From the NCBI GenBank assembly GCA_013339895.1, contig JABACO010000013.1, positions 4,699,823 through 4,763,822 on the forward strand: 64,000 nt of DNA, given 5' to 3'. The notes beneath the pieces are model-generated. The model had not been told where the DNA came from, did not search any database, and saw only the letters and a program-made list of their open reading frames with translations. Below, one piece after another: positions 9,842 through 21,754 of this stretch. Source of the DNA: Ephydatia muelleri. Lineage: Eukaryota; Porifera; Demospongiae; Spongillida; Spongillidae. Every line of letters begins with the position of its first letter. Position 1 is the stretch's first letter. The position numbers and the translations under genes are program-made.

Positions 9842-12061
9842 ATGGCCTTCGTTGTACATAACGTAAGTGGATTGCCTACTGCACAGAAGGCCCGACTTCT
9901 CGATAGCGTCTCTTATCCGTCACGCGAAGTTCCTGATAAGATTTTGACCAAAATCACCTTATGGGAGGTGGAGGCGAACGTAGGTGGAATGCTTACCTGG
10001 TCTTACTGGAAGAGCGTCTTAAACCGCCGCCCCGACTACAACGTTATTGTTCACCAGAAGGATCCGATCAAAAACAAGACGTACACCTTTGTCGTTCACG
10101 AATCTGAAAACTTGGAAGTAGCAAACACTGCATTTAAATCCGTTTGCGAGACATTGGAGCCACTAGTAGACGATTGTGCTGTGATACTCACTAAGCATTT
10201 GCTGGAAGGTATTATCAGCCCAACACCCAGGAAAGCAGAAGAGCTATCGGAAGTGCTTACAGAATTAATGCAGGTAAACCCCGACGCTCACCCAGATTGG
10301 GTCACAGTGCTACGAGCCCTCTGGCGCCAAGCTCTTGTTCTGGATAGCGCGGACGGTATTTCACGCATAGTTGAAACAGGAGCTAACGTCCACCAACAAG
10401 ACGACGCGGGTAACACGTTACTCCACCACGCTATTGTCGCTGGGTCTGCGAAGGGTATTCAAAGCATTACTGAGAATATGAGCGAAACAGATAAGCAGAA
10501 AATCCTCAACGCGACCAACGAAGAAGGTAAGGCGGCCGTTCACTGCGCGTTTGAACAAAACAATCCGGATATCGTCCGCGCCCTTGTCAAATCGGGAGCC
10601 GATCTGACGATGGCTGTAAAGGACGACGACGGCTCCAATCCGTTTCATCTTGCGGCGCAAAATGATAGTGCCAAGTGCATACAGGCTGTCCATCATATCT
10701 CCGCTGCTGAACACCAGAAGATTCAAAAGGCATTGGATGCTCCAAACAAAATGGGTTTCACACCTTTGATGTTCTCTGTCAAAGGTGGTTTCATCGACAG
10801 CGCCGTGTCCTTGCTGCAGGCCGATGCCAATCCAAATGTGCAGCATGCAGAGTCTGGAAACACTGCTCTTCACTTTGCCGCTGAAAAGGGGGATGCTGTT
10901 GTACTGAAAGCTCTGATAGTATTTGGAGGCGATATCTTCATCAGGAACAAGGGAGGTAAAACTCCCTTGGATGTAGCACTCGGAGCCACTGAGGGAGATC
11001 ACAAAGGGTGCATTAAAATCCTCCAAGAGATTACAGACCTCACCAAGCAGGCCAATGACATATACGCTAGTGCACAAAAGCTTCCTGATGTTGCCTCTGA
11101 CTCTGTGTTTCTTTTGTGTCTAGATGGGGGCGGGGTGAGAGGCCTTCTTAGTCTGCAAATATTAATGGCTATTAGAAATCGGATGAAACAGATTCAACCT
11201 AATTGCACTCCTCTTCATGAGTACTTCGACTACATTGCAGGTACCAGTATTGGAGGACTGATCACCCTCTCTGCAAGTGCTCTGAATGCTAGCCTGGAGG
11301 AGAGTCGTGCTGATTTGTTCAAAGTGGTGGATGATGTATTCGTTACAAAACCCACGTTCACATTTGCAGCTGCAGATGGCATTGCAAAAGGCACTTTTGG
11401 TGTGGAGATGAATATATCTGACATCAAAAAGCCTCGCATTATTGTCCATACCGTTGAGGCTCATGTCAATCCCCCAATCCTTCTCAAGATACGTAACTTC
11501 GGTAAGAACAAAAGTGATTGGAAGGTGTGGGAAGCTGCCAGAGCCACTACTGCTGCTCCCATCTACTTTCCACCACACAATGAACGGTACATTGATGGTG
11601 GTGTGATGGCTAATAACCCTACACTGTCAGCCATGGCAGAAATCGTAGAAGCTGCAATGTCAGAGGGGAAACAGGTCAAATTTGGAATGGTTTTGTCAGT
11701 TGGAACAGGCCATGGAGAGCCCTTGCCTGTAAATCATATTGGTGTATATGTGCCAACTATATCTAATCTTCTAACAATCCCACATTCCCTCTCTGCTCTT
11801 GGAAGTGTGATGAATCTGTTCATAGATCAGTCAACTTCCTCTGATGGTGAGATCGTGACTCAAGCTCGTTCTTGGTGCAATTCTGTTGGGGCACAATATT
11901 TCCGCCTTTCCCCGCTACTGTCTGTTCCAATTGACCTTGCTGAGTATAAGAAGGAGCCTATTGTGCAAATGCTGTATGAAGGCCTCGTGTTTGGTCTCCA
12001 GAGTGCAAGAGATATTGATATGATTGCCAGAATACTTCTGTCAAAGAAAACAACCAAGTAA
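9842..12061 (+). CDS. Ankyrin-repeat patatin-like phospholipase (iPLA2-beta / PLA2G6-like), single exon
   Basis: An intact 739-residue ORF. Residues 1 to about 165 are an N-terminal region without a recognised domain. About 180-400 are ankyrin repeats ('GNTLLHHAI', 'GFTPLMFSV', 'GNTALHFAAEKGD', 'GGKTPLDVAL'). From about 420 comes the patatin domain: oxyanion loop DGGGVRG at 428-434, nucleophile Ser469 in GTSIGG, and catalytic Asp585 in DGG. Animal group VI calcium-independent phospholipases A2 have this ankyrin-plus-patatin order and hydrolyse fatty-acyl esters of glycerophospholipids, releasing arachidonate-type substrates. Length (739 versus about 750-800) and C-terminal 'WCNSVGAQYFRLSP' fit. 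No introns, unlike the nearby lipoxygenase. The ATG sits in 'taaaaATGG' 106 bp after the last transposon end. It is the only clearly intact host gene here; product release could feed a lipoxygenase, but linkage is only positional. Confidence 0.92.
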   Translation: MAFVVHNVSGLPTAQKARLLDSVSYPSREVPDKILTKITLWEVEANVGGMLTWSYWKSVLNRRPDYNVIVHQKDPIKNKTYTFVVHESENLEVANTAFKSVCETLEPLVDDCAVILTKHLLEGIISPTPRKAEELSEVLTELMQVNPDAHPDWVTVLRALWRQALVLDSADGISRIVETGANVHQQDDAGNTLLHHAIVAGSAKGIQSITENMSETDKQKILNATNEEGKAAVHCAFEQNNPDIVRALVKSGADLTMAVKDDDGSNPFHLAAQNDSAKCIQAVHHISAAEHQKIQKALDAPNKMGFTPLMFSVKGGFIDSAVSLLQADANPNVQHAESGNTALHFAAEKGDAVVLKALIVFGGDIFIRNKGGKTPLDVALGATEGDHKGCIKILQEITDLTKQANDIYASAQKLPDVASDSVFLLCLDGGGVRGLLSLQILMAIRNRMKQIQPNCTPLHEYFDYIAGTSIGGLITLSASALNASLEESRADLFKVVDDVFVTKPTFTFAAADGIAKGTFGVEMNISDIKKPRIIVHTVEAHVNPPILLKIRNFGKNKSDWKVWEAARATTAAPIYFPPHNERYIDGGVMANNPTLSAMAEIVEAAMSEGKQVKFGMVLSVGTGHGEPLPVNHIGVYVPTISNLLTIPHSLSALGSVMNLFIDQSTSSDGEIVTQARSWCNSVGAQYFRLSPLLSVPIDLAEYKKEPIVQMLYEGLVFGLQSARDIDMIARILLSKKTTK

Positions 12062-12486
12062 CTTTCTTGCTGCTGATTACCTTGAGCACTGTACATTACC
12101 TTATACATTTATTATGCAAGGGTTCATAAGGCGTTAGATGTGTACATGTACTACTACTCAATGGTTGAGCTGACCGGTACTAATGCAACATTAATAAGAA
12201 CTTTTTTTTGTCTAATAAGAACTTTTATCATGAATACGAAGGTCATGCATGGGACTTCAACGTAAAGAGTATACAGTATCAATTAAACGTGCTCACGTGG
12301 CTCCACTAGCTTCTGTGCAGACCATTTCAATTTTGTTTATCATACCTGCTTTATGCTATGTGCATGCACTGGTGTTTATATAGATTTATTTGTTTGACGA
12401 AGAACTGCTCTGCTTGTGCCAATAGACAGCGCAACTGATATAGGATTTGAGTTCAAAATGACCCTAATGAGTGAAGAACCTCATTG

Positions 12487-12523
<37 letters not shown>

Positions 12524-12596
12524 CGCATGCAGCACAGCGACGTTCTTCATTCGAAAAAATCGGCAGAAACTTCGGGTAATTAAACATGAGGTCAGT
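12062..12596. other. 3' flank of the phospholipase gene with a 36-A tract
   Basis: No gene. A run of 36 A lies at 12487-12522, about 425 bp past the stop. No AATAAA is seen in the 30 bases before it, so it may be a retrocopy tail, a genomic A tract or a repeat end. Confidence 0.5.
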
Positions 12597-12660
12597 ATTG
12601 CAGATGTCAAAAGGGATGTTAAACTGGCAGAACGTGAATAAATTATTATCTGTTCACCAC
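12597..12660 (+). repeat. Dispersed repeat (copy 1)
   Basis: About 64 bp, 'aaaagggatgttaaactggc' through 'ttattatctgttcacc', repeated with few changes at 15839-15902 in the same orientation. Confidence 0.7.
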
Positions 12661-13128
12661 GGTAGACAAATGTACTTCCGGCAGAGCTGCACAGTGGTTT
12701 AGAAGTGTAGTCCATGAGGACATTTTAAATTTATTAGAATCCAACCACACCTAAGTATTACTACACAGCTGTTATGAATTAGAGTACATTAATTAATATC
12801 TGTTTTGTATTTTATGTTACATAATATCAAACCAACATAATCAAGATTAAAAGTACTGCTTTTAAAACTGAATAACAAGATACCCTGCAGTAGTTAACTA
12901 TTTCTTTATTCACCGTTAACAAGTGGTGGAAAAATATAATTTTTTTTAATACAAATTAATTAACTAGAATCAAACCAATGTAATCAAGTATAAGATTACT
13001 GCAATAGAAAGTTTAGTTATTACTACAAATCTAATGAGGACTCAGTTTAAACGCCACTGTTTAAATGCTATCACCAGATGCCATGTGAGTTGAAGGTTGT
13101 TGGGCTATAGCAGTATCTTCATCATATT
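12661..13128. other. AT-rich stretch without a gene
   Basis: Only two diverged copies of a 'caaacca..taatcaag.taa.a.tactgc' motif (about 12820-12865 and 12970-13005) are visible. Confidence 0.4.
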
Positions 13129-13443
13129 TCATGTGTACACCTTGATCCGTTCCCTCCCCAGTAGTAAAAATAGACTCAACCAAGTGATCTTCAAATGATA
13201 CACACCCACTAGTGACCTCCAATCTTTGGGGCAGGAGCGAACATTGTGTGGTTCATTGCAAAATGAACATTTAACCACACATCGATAACTCCTCACTATT
13301 GGATCTGACTTGATCCACAGTCTAGTTAGCACATCTGTTAGGTTCGCCTGCTGCGTTGTTTTTCGAGCCAATCTTTCACGATATGCACGAAGATTTTTAT
13401 TATTATGCTCCAATGGCTCTTCAGAAAGTCCCTTTTGACTCAT
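13129..13443 (-). pseudogene. Transib/RAG1-like transposase C-terminal fragment
   Basis: Reads 'LSEEPLEHNNKNLRAYRERL', then 'ARKTTQQANLTDVLTRLW' and 'KSDPIV'. The order Glu-rich start, NNK, R-x-YR, ARK, DVL, SDP is the C-terminal catalytic-Glu block of Transib/RAG1-type transposases (SEGNESGNK in RAG1). It is a different lineage from elements A, B, C and E. A Cys/His cluster ('CVVKCSFCNEPHNVRSC') follows. No upstream catalytic blocks are found. Assignment is by motif memory, not by alignment. Confidence 0.45.
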
Positions 13444-13540
13444 TAGCAGTGGTAGGAGAGAAAGGCTTCTATTGTCTTCTCTGACCGTTTATTTCGATTT
13501 AGTTTATTCCACTTCCTTCTCAGCAGGCCATTCGATTAGA

Positions 13541-13693
13541 TCAATGTTTCTTTAACTTGCTACTTTGATCCTTCTCAGAAAGTAAACTTTCATCGCTAAT
13601 AAAGTGCCCTGAAGCCTCCCAATCGCTTTTAAATCTCTTTATGTATTTGTCGTAAGCGTCCGCGTTGGAAATCGACTTTTCCTTTTGAGCCAT
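13541..13693 (-). CDS. Short hypothetical ORF fragment upstream of the Transib-like piece
   Basis: From MAQKEKSISN to a stop at 13541; charged, no domain recognised. It lies on the same strand just 5' of the 13443-13129 fragment and could be part of the same relic or an unrelated exon. A direct repeat 'caaccaaatagcaatcaaa' occurs twice at 13749-13786. Confidence 0.25.
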   Translation of the reverse strand: MAQKEKSISNADAYDKYIKRFKSDWEASGHFISDESLLSEKDQSSKLKKH

Positions 13694-13786
13694 AAAACCT
13701 TCGAAATCAAACTGCAATAGCACGATAATGTCACCGACCAGCTTCGAACAACCAAATAGCAATCAAAACAACCAAATAGCAATCAA

Positions 13787-15838
13787 ACACACTTCGCATA
13801 TAGAAAAAGACACGGCACACATAAGTCATTATATATACAGGTATGCATACGATACACGCATGCGTGCACGACACAAAGAGCACAAAGACAGCACAAATCC
13901 TCCATAAAAGAACAAAGACGGTGCTGCCGTAGCCTGCTATTGTTGTCTGGAGCTAGCAGCACACGAAAGAACCCAATCGTCACATAGGATACGGCTCATC
14001 TAAACAGTTATTAAAATAATTATTAATCAATCAGTCATCGCTATGTCGCGCGTTTGAACCTTAGTTGCAGCACTAAACGGAAAGTCGGTTGGAGTCGGCT
14101 ACGTTGGAGGATTGGAAATGCACGGGAGATTCGATTGGCCGTTACTCCTTGCTTCGCTCGGTCCTAGAATCGTGTAGAAAAGTGCTTGAAGTTGGTACAT
14201 CGAAATTTTTTTGTTTTTTTACGTATAAAAGGGAACATATTACCGCGCATTTGAAGCAAGTACCTATGAGTTTAGTATTATTGGAGATAGCAGAACAAAA
14301 GCTATTTACTCACATACTAAACTGCAAATTTATATATTTTGGAAAGCAGATAAAATTCAAGTAAGCAGAAATGAAAAACGCTCATCAAATTCACTTTCGA
14401 TGTGCACAGCTTTAAAAAAAAAATTCTATTTCTTATTTTACTAATAAAATGTAACACTTCAATCAGTTACAACAATGTTTATGCAAAAAAAAATATGCAT
14501 CATACCCATACCCAATGTCCTGCTCTTAAACCACTGTGTAGCTGTGACATAGCGGCGTCTACTAGCGAATCTAGCGGACGTGAGCAGGAAATTTTTGTTA
14601 GCTGCCAATGATTGCCCACTAGCGGCAAGCTCTGAAAATCGCTACTTCCGCTAATTCACAAATCCAATTCAACTTCGATTCAAGTGTCAAGTTCGATTCG
14701 AATTCGAACGCTGCATATTTGAACTTGCATGCAGCAATTTAAAAACACTGATTCGATTCGTGCGGAGTACTAATTATTATTGAATTACATTCGCAAAACA
14801 CGAAATTTAACGTAATAATTTTTGGGGATGTTGACAATGACTGTTGGAGGAGGAAGGTAGCGGAACTAGCGGAACTAGCGGAAAAGTAGCGGTTTTCAAG
14901 TTTGGTTAGCTGAATTAGCGGATTTTGTTACCATGCTTTTCTAGCTGAATTAGCTGTGAGTCCCATTCGTCACAGCTCTGCTTCCGAGAGGACGCTTACA
15001 TTATAGAGATTACAATCACTCCGCGCGCTCTGGTTGAACAAAACGAAAAACCGCGTACGCTAAAAGTTTCAACGATAATACAATGCCAAGATGCAGGTCA
15101 TTCCGTTACTGTAGCTACTACAGTCAAGGTAGAGAGAGGAACACAGAGTGTCACCACATTCTCATCATGTGTGTGTGTGTGTGGGGGGGGGGACATCAAG
15201 CAGTAAACAGATCAAGACCAACCCTCAAACTTTTTATGAATAAAGTGACAAAGTAAAACTTCATTTGAGCTGCAGAATACTGAAAAATGAATTATTTCAT
15301 CTTACATTTCATTTGTAATGGAAAATAATACATTATTTCATAAGTCTGTAGTTCTACATGACTTGCATGGCCAGCTGAACAGCTCCATTTTTCACTTCGT
15401 TGCCTTTATCATTCTTGGCAGAGCTTATTGGTTTGTTTCTTGTAAATGTCGTGTCTTCTCAAAAATGTTTTATGTTTGGTATGTCAATCAATTTAGTGTA
15501 ATCAACAGTTCCATGTTTGAAACTTTTTAAAGCTGTCTTTTGCCATTCAGAGGGGAAATGCAAAGGGCCTTGAAGAATCGGAATAGTAAACATATATTGG
15601 ACGCAAATCCTTCACAAATTGATATTGCTTAACATCTTTCGCGTGCAACAGCGCAATATTACCACACATCTACTTTACAATGGCCTCTTTGTTATCTAGA
15701 ATCACAAACCATCATCCCCCACAACTGTAGTTCCATTCCAGGAAACATACTCATGAATGCTTTCGACTGTGTGTGCAGTAATTACAAACCATCTCACCCA
15801 CAACTGTACAGTACTGGCTCGCACATCAGGAAAATTAA
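13787..15838. other. Gene-less stretch with simple repeats
   Basis: No convincing gene. It contains degenerate 'actagcgg/attagcgg' repeats (about 14560-14960), a GT run ending in G (15169-15192), and otherwise AT-rich sequence. Confidence 0.4.
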
Positions 15839-15902
15839 TGCAGATTTCAAAAGGGATGTAAAACTGGCAGGAGGTGAATAAATTATTATCTGTTCACCGT
15901 AT
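15839..15902 (+). repeat. Dispersed repeat (copy 2)
   Basis: Second copy of the 12597-12660 repeat. Confidence 0.7.
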
Positions 15903-17289
15903 GAATGGTTGGCAAAACTGTCCTAAATATAAAGCAGTTTCTGATATCCCATTTTTGACATGTAATGCTGCTGCTACAATTTGTATGGTACCGTACACAT
16001 TTGTCATACCAAATCACCATATCCATTGCCATGTTGCAAATGCATGATGGTGTGAGCATAAAGAAGACCATCACTCCACACACTATACCTTTTAATTGTG
16101 TCGTGCTTTTCATCCTTGTACAGCAGAAAATGGTGTGTTAAATGCATGTACATGTACTACACTGTTTTAGATATGTTAGCTATGCACAAGTGTGTCATCA
16201 AGAAAGTGAACACATGCAGGTAAAATTGAAGGAACAGTGTACAGTTTCCTTTCTGTGGTTGTAAGAAAGCAAGGTTGAAGCTCTTATTCTGACTAGGAAG
16301 TGAGCGTGCAGGTTTTATGTACACATGTAATGAAGGTAAGAAGTACAGGTAGGCAGGGCACAGAGAAATAGGCAGGGCTCAGAGAAATAGGGCGGATTAC
16401 GAAGCGATACATAAAATGGAATTTTACTGCAGCATTGGTGGTTTCTGACAAATGTAATTTGCACTGAGGGCTGTGTACACTTCATGAATGCTTTCAACTG
16501 CGTGTGTATCAGTAATCACAAACCATCTTCACCCACAACTGTAGTTCGAAAATCCTTTGAACAAGTTTGTGCAAAGGCTACACGTATAGGCTTGGCAAAA
16601 TGAGCACCATGTTTCTATGTACAAGATCAGAATTAAGCCACAAAGTTGGTCATGTGCTCCAATCACAAATGCACCTCCCTTGATCCCTCCCCTTGATGCC
16701 CAACTTGCTTCTGTGACTATGTACCCCAATGAGCTGATGGCCTAGCCCTATTTGATTTGTTGACAGGGAGGTGTTGACTGCAAGGTAATCACAACCCACC
16801 TTATCTCATCCCTACAGTTCCATTCCAGTATATGTACCCTTTGATCTTCAACAACTTTTGTGGTTTAGCTTGGTTTTACTAGTTGGGAGTTAGGAGTGAA
16901 ATACTACTACAGCAAGGCAAACATGAACAGACCTAGACACATGGATTCAGTGCTGGATTAGATGGGCAGTGGACACTATGGATCATTGCACTTCATATAA
17001 GCATGAATACAGTACATGTCTGCGATTTTATTTTATTTGTAAAGTCTACTACATGTATAAGTACAGCCTGCTAAGTCTACTATAAGTTCAACTGGCTTTT
17101 CATAAGATGTCGGACACAATAGCCACAATTGAGAAAGCAGTAAGTCTTTCATTGACTCCTGTTCCATGTTGAAGCACATGCAGCCTATTCTTCGTGTGCC
17201 ATTAGCAGGAGAAGAATCTTATCATTTATAATTAGACATGCATGATGCCCACATGGATATGGTCAAATATATTATTATGTAGATCTCAG
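15903..17289. other. Gene-less stretch, partly old repeat
   Basis: A short tandem repeat 'gcagggc(a/t)cagagaaatagg' lies at about 16355-16395. From about 16920 onward there are diverged matches to the palindrome arms: 'gacctagacacatggattcagtgctggatta', also near 41110-41165 and 45730-45790, and the block 17180-17270, also at 40885-40960 and 51655-51740. No gene is seen. Confidence 0.45.
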
Positions 17290-18600
17290 CAACATGGAAT
17301 AGTATCTTGAAAGCATTCTTCCAGGATAGCTGGGTAGAGATTTTTGCTAAACATTGTGGGACTCCAACAAATTTAGTTACAAGCCAAACTGCTTGCTAAT
17401 GGAGCAACACAATGGTAGATGATGGAATGTTTCACAGAGAAAAATGCGATGTAAATCCAACTAAATAACATAATTTGTGTGGTATGACGAATCAGTTAGT
17501 GAACAATTCTCATGACAATGGCTAGTAAACATAATCAAAGGAAGTGGTCATAAGACTGGTCAGGGCCCAAACCTAGTCTTGCCGGCCATGATATAATGTA
17601 TTTGTTACATTATATCATGGCCCATGAGACTACGAGAGGCCCCTGTAAGTCTGGGGCCCTGGGGCCCTGGTGCCTAACCAGGCACTGCATGGAGTGTGCT
17701 TACCAGGGCCATAATAATTACATCAGTGGTACAAGCCTCTTCATCTTTATGTGCCTCTCAAGGAGTCAACACACAAACGAGCCTTAAACCTTGACCAGGA
17801 GCAGTGTACTCACTATTATGTGAAGGCAATGTGCTATCTGTTAGGCCAGGGCAATGGGCACACATTCAGAGTATGTGGGGCAAAGTTGTCTAGCTTCTAG
17901 GATGCTGGTATGTAATAGCAGGTTACACAGAACATGACATACATGCAATGTGCAATAGGATGTAATGGACTTTGAGGTGTATACTCATGTACCATGCTCC
18001 AGTATTTGCCCTATTTGGATTTGTTGAGAGGGAGGTGTTGGCTGCCACAACCCACAGAATCCCTCCTTGATACTCACCCACCTCACCCACAATCCCAATC
18101 TGGGCTCTGGGGCCTAACCAGGCACTGCATGGAATGTGCTTACCAGGACCATACCAATTCACATAATTACCTAAGTGGTGCAAGCCTCTTTATCTTTATT
18201 TGCCTCTCAAGGGGTCAACACACAAACAAAAAATAACCTAGACCAGGAGCAGTGTACATACTCACTAGACTGCAAGGTGCCATCTGTTAGGGGCTAGGGC
18301 AATGGGCACACATTTAGAATATGGGGTCTAGCATCTAGGAAGCTAGTGTGTAAGCAGGTAACACAGGGCATATATGTGATGTTAATAGCAGATTAGCAGG
18401 TGGTACACAGGATCTAACACAGGATGCAATGAAATTTGAGGGTAACCATAGAACAAGTGACAGTTGTTCTTCACATACTGTATGAATGGTATTAACTAAT
18501 CTGTTGGTGGACTTCCAGTGGCCCTGATACAACCACAATCTTGTAGGACTTCAAATGTACAAAGTCAAACTGCTTGTTAATGGTTTTGTAAACATCCTGA
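17290..18600 (+). repeat. Diverged paralogue of the palindrome arm (third, older copy)
   Basis: Collinear with the right arm at about 54680-55560 (and inverted to the left arm). Shared landmarks in order: 'cttgaaagcattcttc.aggatagc', 'ttagttacaagccaaactgc', 'gtgtggta.gacgaa', 'gaacaattctcatgaca', 'ctggggccctggg', 'ccaggcactgcatgga', 'ctcttcat..ttatgtgcctctcaagga'. Divergence is much greater than between the two arms. The end motif recurs again at 18740-18990. Confidence 0.7.
17586..17620. repeat. Short perfect hairpin
   Basis: CCATGATATAATGTA, a short loop, then its inverse. A related palindrome lies at the matching place in both arms (about 37630-37663 and 54985-55020). Confidence 0.8.
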
Positions 18601-19239
18601 TAGCAATTTTTTAGAGACAAAATTAACAAACCAAGTAATTATTTGTGTGGTATAACGAATACATTAAAAATCAGTCAATGAACAATTCTCATGACATTGT
18701 CTAGTAAACATACTAGAACAGAGTGGTCAAAAGACCACTGGTCAGGGCCCAACACCTAGTCTTGCAGGCCATGACATAATGTATACCATGGCCTATGAGA
18801 CCATTAGGGGCCCCTACTTATAAGCCTGACCCTTAGGGCCAAACCAGGCACTGCATGAAATGCAGTGGTACAAGCCTCTTCATCTTTATGTGCCTCTCAA
18901 GGAGTCAACACACAAACGAAAATAAGCCTAAAACCCTGACCAGGAGCAGTGTACTCACTAGACGTATGGGAAGGCAAGGTGCCATCTGTTAGGCCAGGGC
19001 AATGGGCACACATTAATTGGGCCACACACATTGTGTACATCTGAACATGAACTGACCTAGACACATTGATTCAGTGCTGGATTCGAAAGGCCCAGGAACA
19101 TAATAGCTGTGAGCCCCCACTTCATATGACTGCAGGAGTACATACATTAAGTAATTCAGAATGGATCAACACGCAACACACCCTCCTTCCCCCTCTCGAG
19201 GGGAGGCAGAAGAGAGAACATTGAAAAAGATTTTCATGA
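18601..19239. other. Repeat-rich stretch without a gene
   Basis: Holds another copy of the 'caggcactgcatg..tgcctctcaaggagtcaacacacaaacga' repeat at about 18840-18990. No coding evidence. Confidence 0.4.
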
Positions 19240-19923
19240 TTGGTTTATGATGCTAGAAGAATTGGTAGTGAGTTAGGCATAGTACTTACAGTTCCACGTC
19301 TATCTGGAAGACAGCAACACAGGGCTAATGCAGGTCCAGAAAATCCAGATCCTGAAGTGTATTACAGAATTAATGTGGCAATTCCATTCTTGGATCACAT
19401 GGAACTAGTACTTAACAATAGATGTCATCGTGACAGTTTGGTTGGTAGTCACTTATTTTATCTAGTTCCAACATTAATTAATCACAGTGATTTACAAGAT
19501 CTTGCAAAATGTTTGTTGTTGTGGGAACGTGATTTACCTAGTGCTTCATCACTTCTATCTGAATTAAAACAGTGGCAACGTTTTTGGAAACTAAAATCTG
19601 AATCCCTTGATAACATCATGCATTCCTGCAGATCTGGCACATTGTATCCATGCAGCTGATGAAGATGTTTTCCCCAACATACGAGTACTATTAATTATTG
19701 CCTGCACTATACTTGTGTCTAGCTGTGAAGCAGAAAGGTCTTTTTCAGCATTGAGGCGTATTAAATCCTATTTACGAAGTACAATGAGTTCTGAGCCTTT
19801 TTAATTTGCTGGATTAGCACTGATGCATTTGCATAGTGATGTTGATATTGATATTGATGAGGTGTGTGAAGCTTTTATCAGCAAACACAACAGAAAAATG
19901 TTTCAATCTTGTATTTTGTACCA
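19240..19923 (+). pseudogene. hAT-family transposase C-terminal remnant
   Basis: The first frame (19240-19620) reads 'ARRIGSELGIVLTVPRLSGR', 'YYRINVAIPFLDHM', 'SLVGSHLFYLVP'. After a frameshift near 19610-19640 the next frame gives 'SSCEAERSFSALRRIKSYLR', the hAT C-terminal dimerisation motif. A stop at 19802 is followed in frame by more family-like residues. This matches the TTF-zinc-finger plus HAT-dimerisation transposases common in animals. Truncated and frameshifted. Confidence 0.75.
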
Positions 19924-20981
19924 ATAAATGATTTTGTAGTAATTGTATAGATTCATTGTATGTTTTATTAGTTCATTCAGTGTCAAATGTGAAATGGCGA
20001 TAAATACGTATTTTAATTCCACAGCTATCTGCCATGATAGGAAAATAAGTCTGTTAAAAATAGGATTACTCATTAATTTAGGATACGCAGTTATGAGTTG
20101 CACTGAGAATAGAGTTCCCCAAACCGAACCACGCACAGTATTCGCCGCCCTTTTCAAGTTTCTCAATTATGTGCGGGATGACGATCCGTCAAAAGCTTCC
20201 GCGCTTCGCGCGGGAGGGAGCACATCCCCCTCCCGCACCCTCCCCCTATTAATTATTCATGTCGGACCCCCCCTTCCAGAATTCCTGTATCCGCCCCTGT
20301 ATCGACTCCAATAACTGCTCATGGCTGAACACTTGCGTTCGCACAAGTTTGCCTCTATTTAACGCTCAACGATTCGTTACAAAAAAAAAACCCTGCTGAG
20401 TCATGGTAACAAATAAACCACAATTTGGATAGCCGTGGTAAGACGGTTACGTAATACTGCTCCCCACAACGTAAACACCACTTACTTTAGATTAGAGCTA
20501 AATCAACCAAGTTGAAAAAAAAACATGGCGACTTCAGGTTTAGCTGCGCATGGTGCCCAAGGGTTACCGATACTCAAAAATTTTATTTTTGGAAACCATT
20601 GGGACCATCATTGACTACTATATGGTGAAATAAAATCCCTGAGTATCATATGGCAAGTGACCTCTTTTTTGTAAAGTAAACATTAAACAAGTTTCATATT
20701 TAACCCTTTCATCACCCTGAAAAATGGTTTACATAGTTCAGTTGTGCTAAGAAGGAGCTTCAATTTGATGCCTGATATACCAGCATCTGCACTGTGGTGG
20801 CAAAGATGTGAGCCCTCCAAGTTGCAATTTTTGGTAAAAAATCAATTATTCAGGAAGATATATTTCGTAAACCATTAAAGTTATTAAGTTGATAATAGGC
20901 ATAATTAAAATTCATATCAAGGCAAACAAATATGAGAAGTTGCATCAAGATCGGAAGATGTGAGGGTCAAAAGTGATTGAC
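19924..20981. other. Gene-less stretch
   Basis: No gene recognised. A GC-rich, C-tract block (20190-20300) looks like a repeat end; the rest is AT-rich. Confidence 0.4.
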
Positions 20982-21065
20982 ATACCCGGTGTCCACGAAA
21001 GAACGCAATGCTTTTGAACGGGAATAACATTTGATAGATTGCGTTCTTTCGTGGACACCCGGTAT
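20982..21065. mobile_element. 84-bp hairpin MITE
   Basis: ATACCCGGTGTCCACGAAAG at 20982 and its perfect inverse ending at 21065, with 28-bp arms. The terminal ATA/TAT is consistent with a TA-target (Tc1/mariner-type) MITE. Confidence 0.75.
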
Positions 21066-21384
21066 AATGGACTAAGCTGGAATGCATCATTAGCTGTGTG
21101 AAGGCAAAGGTAGAATAAATCAGTTTGTCCTCCATACTGTTCATGTTCTTACCAAGGGAATCCACTAGCTCCACAACGTACCACAGGAATTTCTTCTTTT
21201 TTGCTTTAACCCAACCAACCATAGAATGTAAATGAAAGACAGAAATAGTATAAATGATAAAACAAATACTGAGCCACTATCGAAAGAAGGGACAAACAGA
21301 AAGAAGGAACGGACACTGTTCCGGAAGATAGATCTAAAGCTGGAATGGGAGGCTGAAATCATCGTTGTAGCTATCAGGCATAAC

Positions 21385-21551
21385 AGAGGTTGCAGTGTCA
21401 TCCCGGGAAGAGCGGCGGCCATGTTTATTGGTGTCTTCAGTTCTGTTACAGAATGTTTCCAATCTGTAACAGATTATTTACAACCTGTAACAGAACTCGG
21501 GACACCAAAAAACATGGCCGTCGCTCTTCCCGGGATGACACTGCAACCTCT
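21385..21551. mobile_element. 167-bp hairpin MITE
   Basis: Arms of about 50 bp (AGAGGTTGCAGTGTCATCCC at 21385 and its inverse ending 21551) with two mismatches, around a core with 'ctgtaacag' motifs. Confidence 0.75.
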
Positions 21552-21754
21552 TTCTTGTGAAATCCGAAGGTGCAAGCATGAGGCAGTGCGAAAAAGTCGC
21601 TGATACGTACAGGGTAACCAATTCGATCAAAGGAATGCTATACAATTGTAGAGCTAGTCTAGTGATATAAACAAACAAAACTTACGAGCCCGCTTGACTT
21701 ACGCAATGACGTTGCGGTAAATTATGAAATCTAATCTTTTAACGTGTTTATAAA

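Noticed and set aside
10418..11077. 219-codon antisense ORF inside the phospholipase gene
   Set aside because: It is the shadow of a strong coding frame on the other strand, with no recognisable protein.
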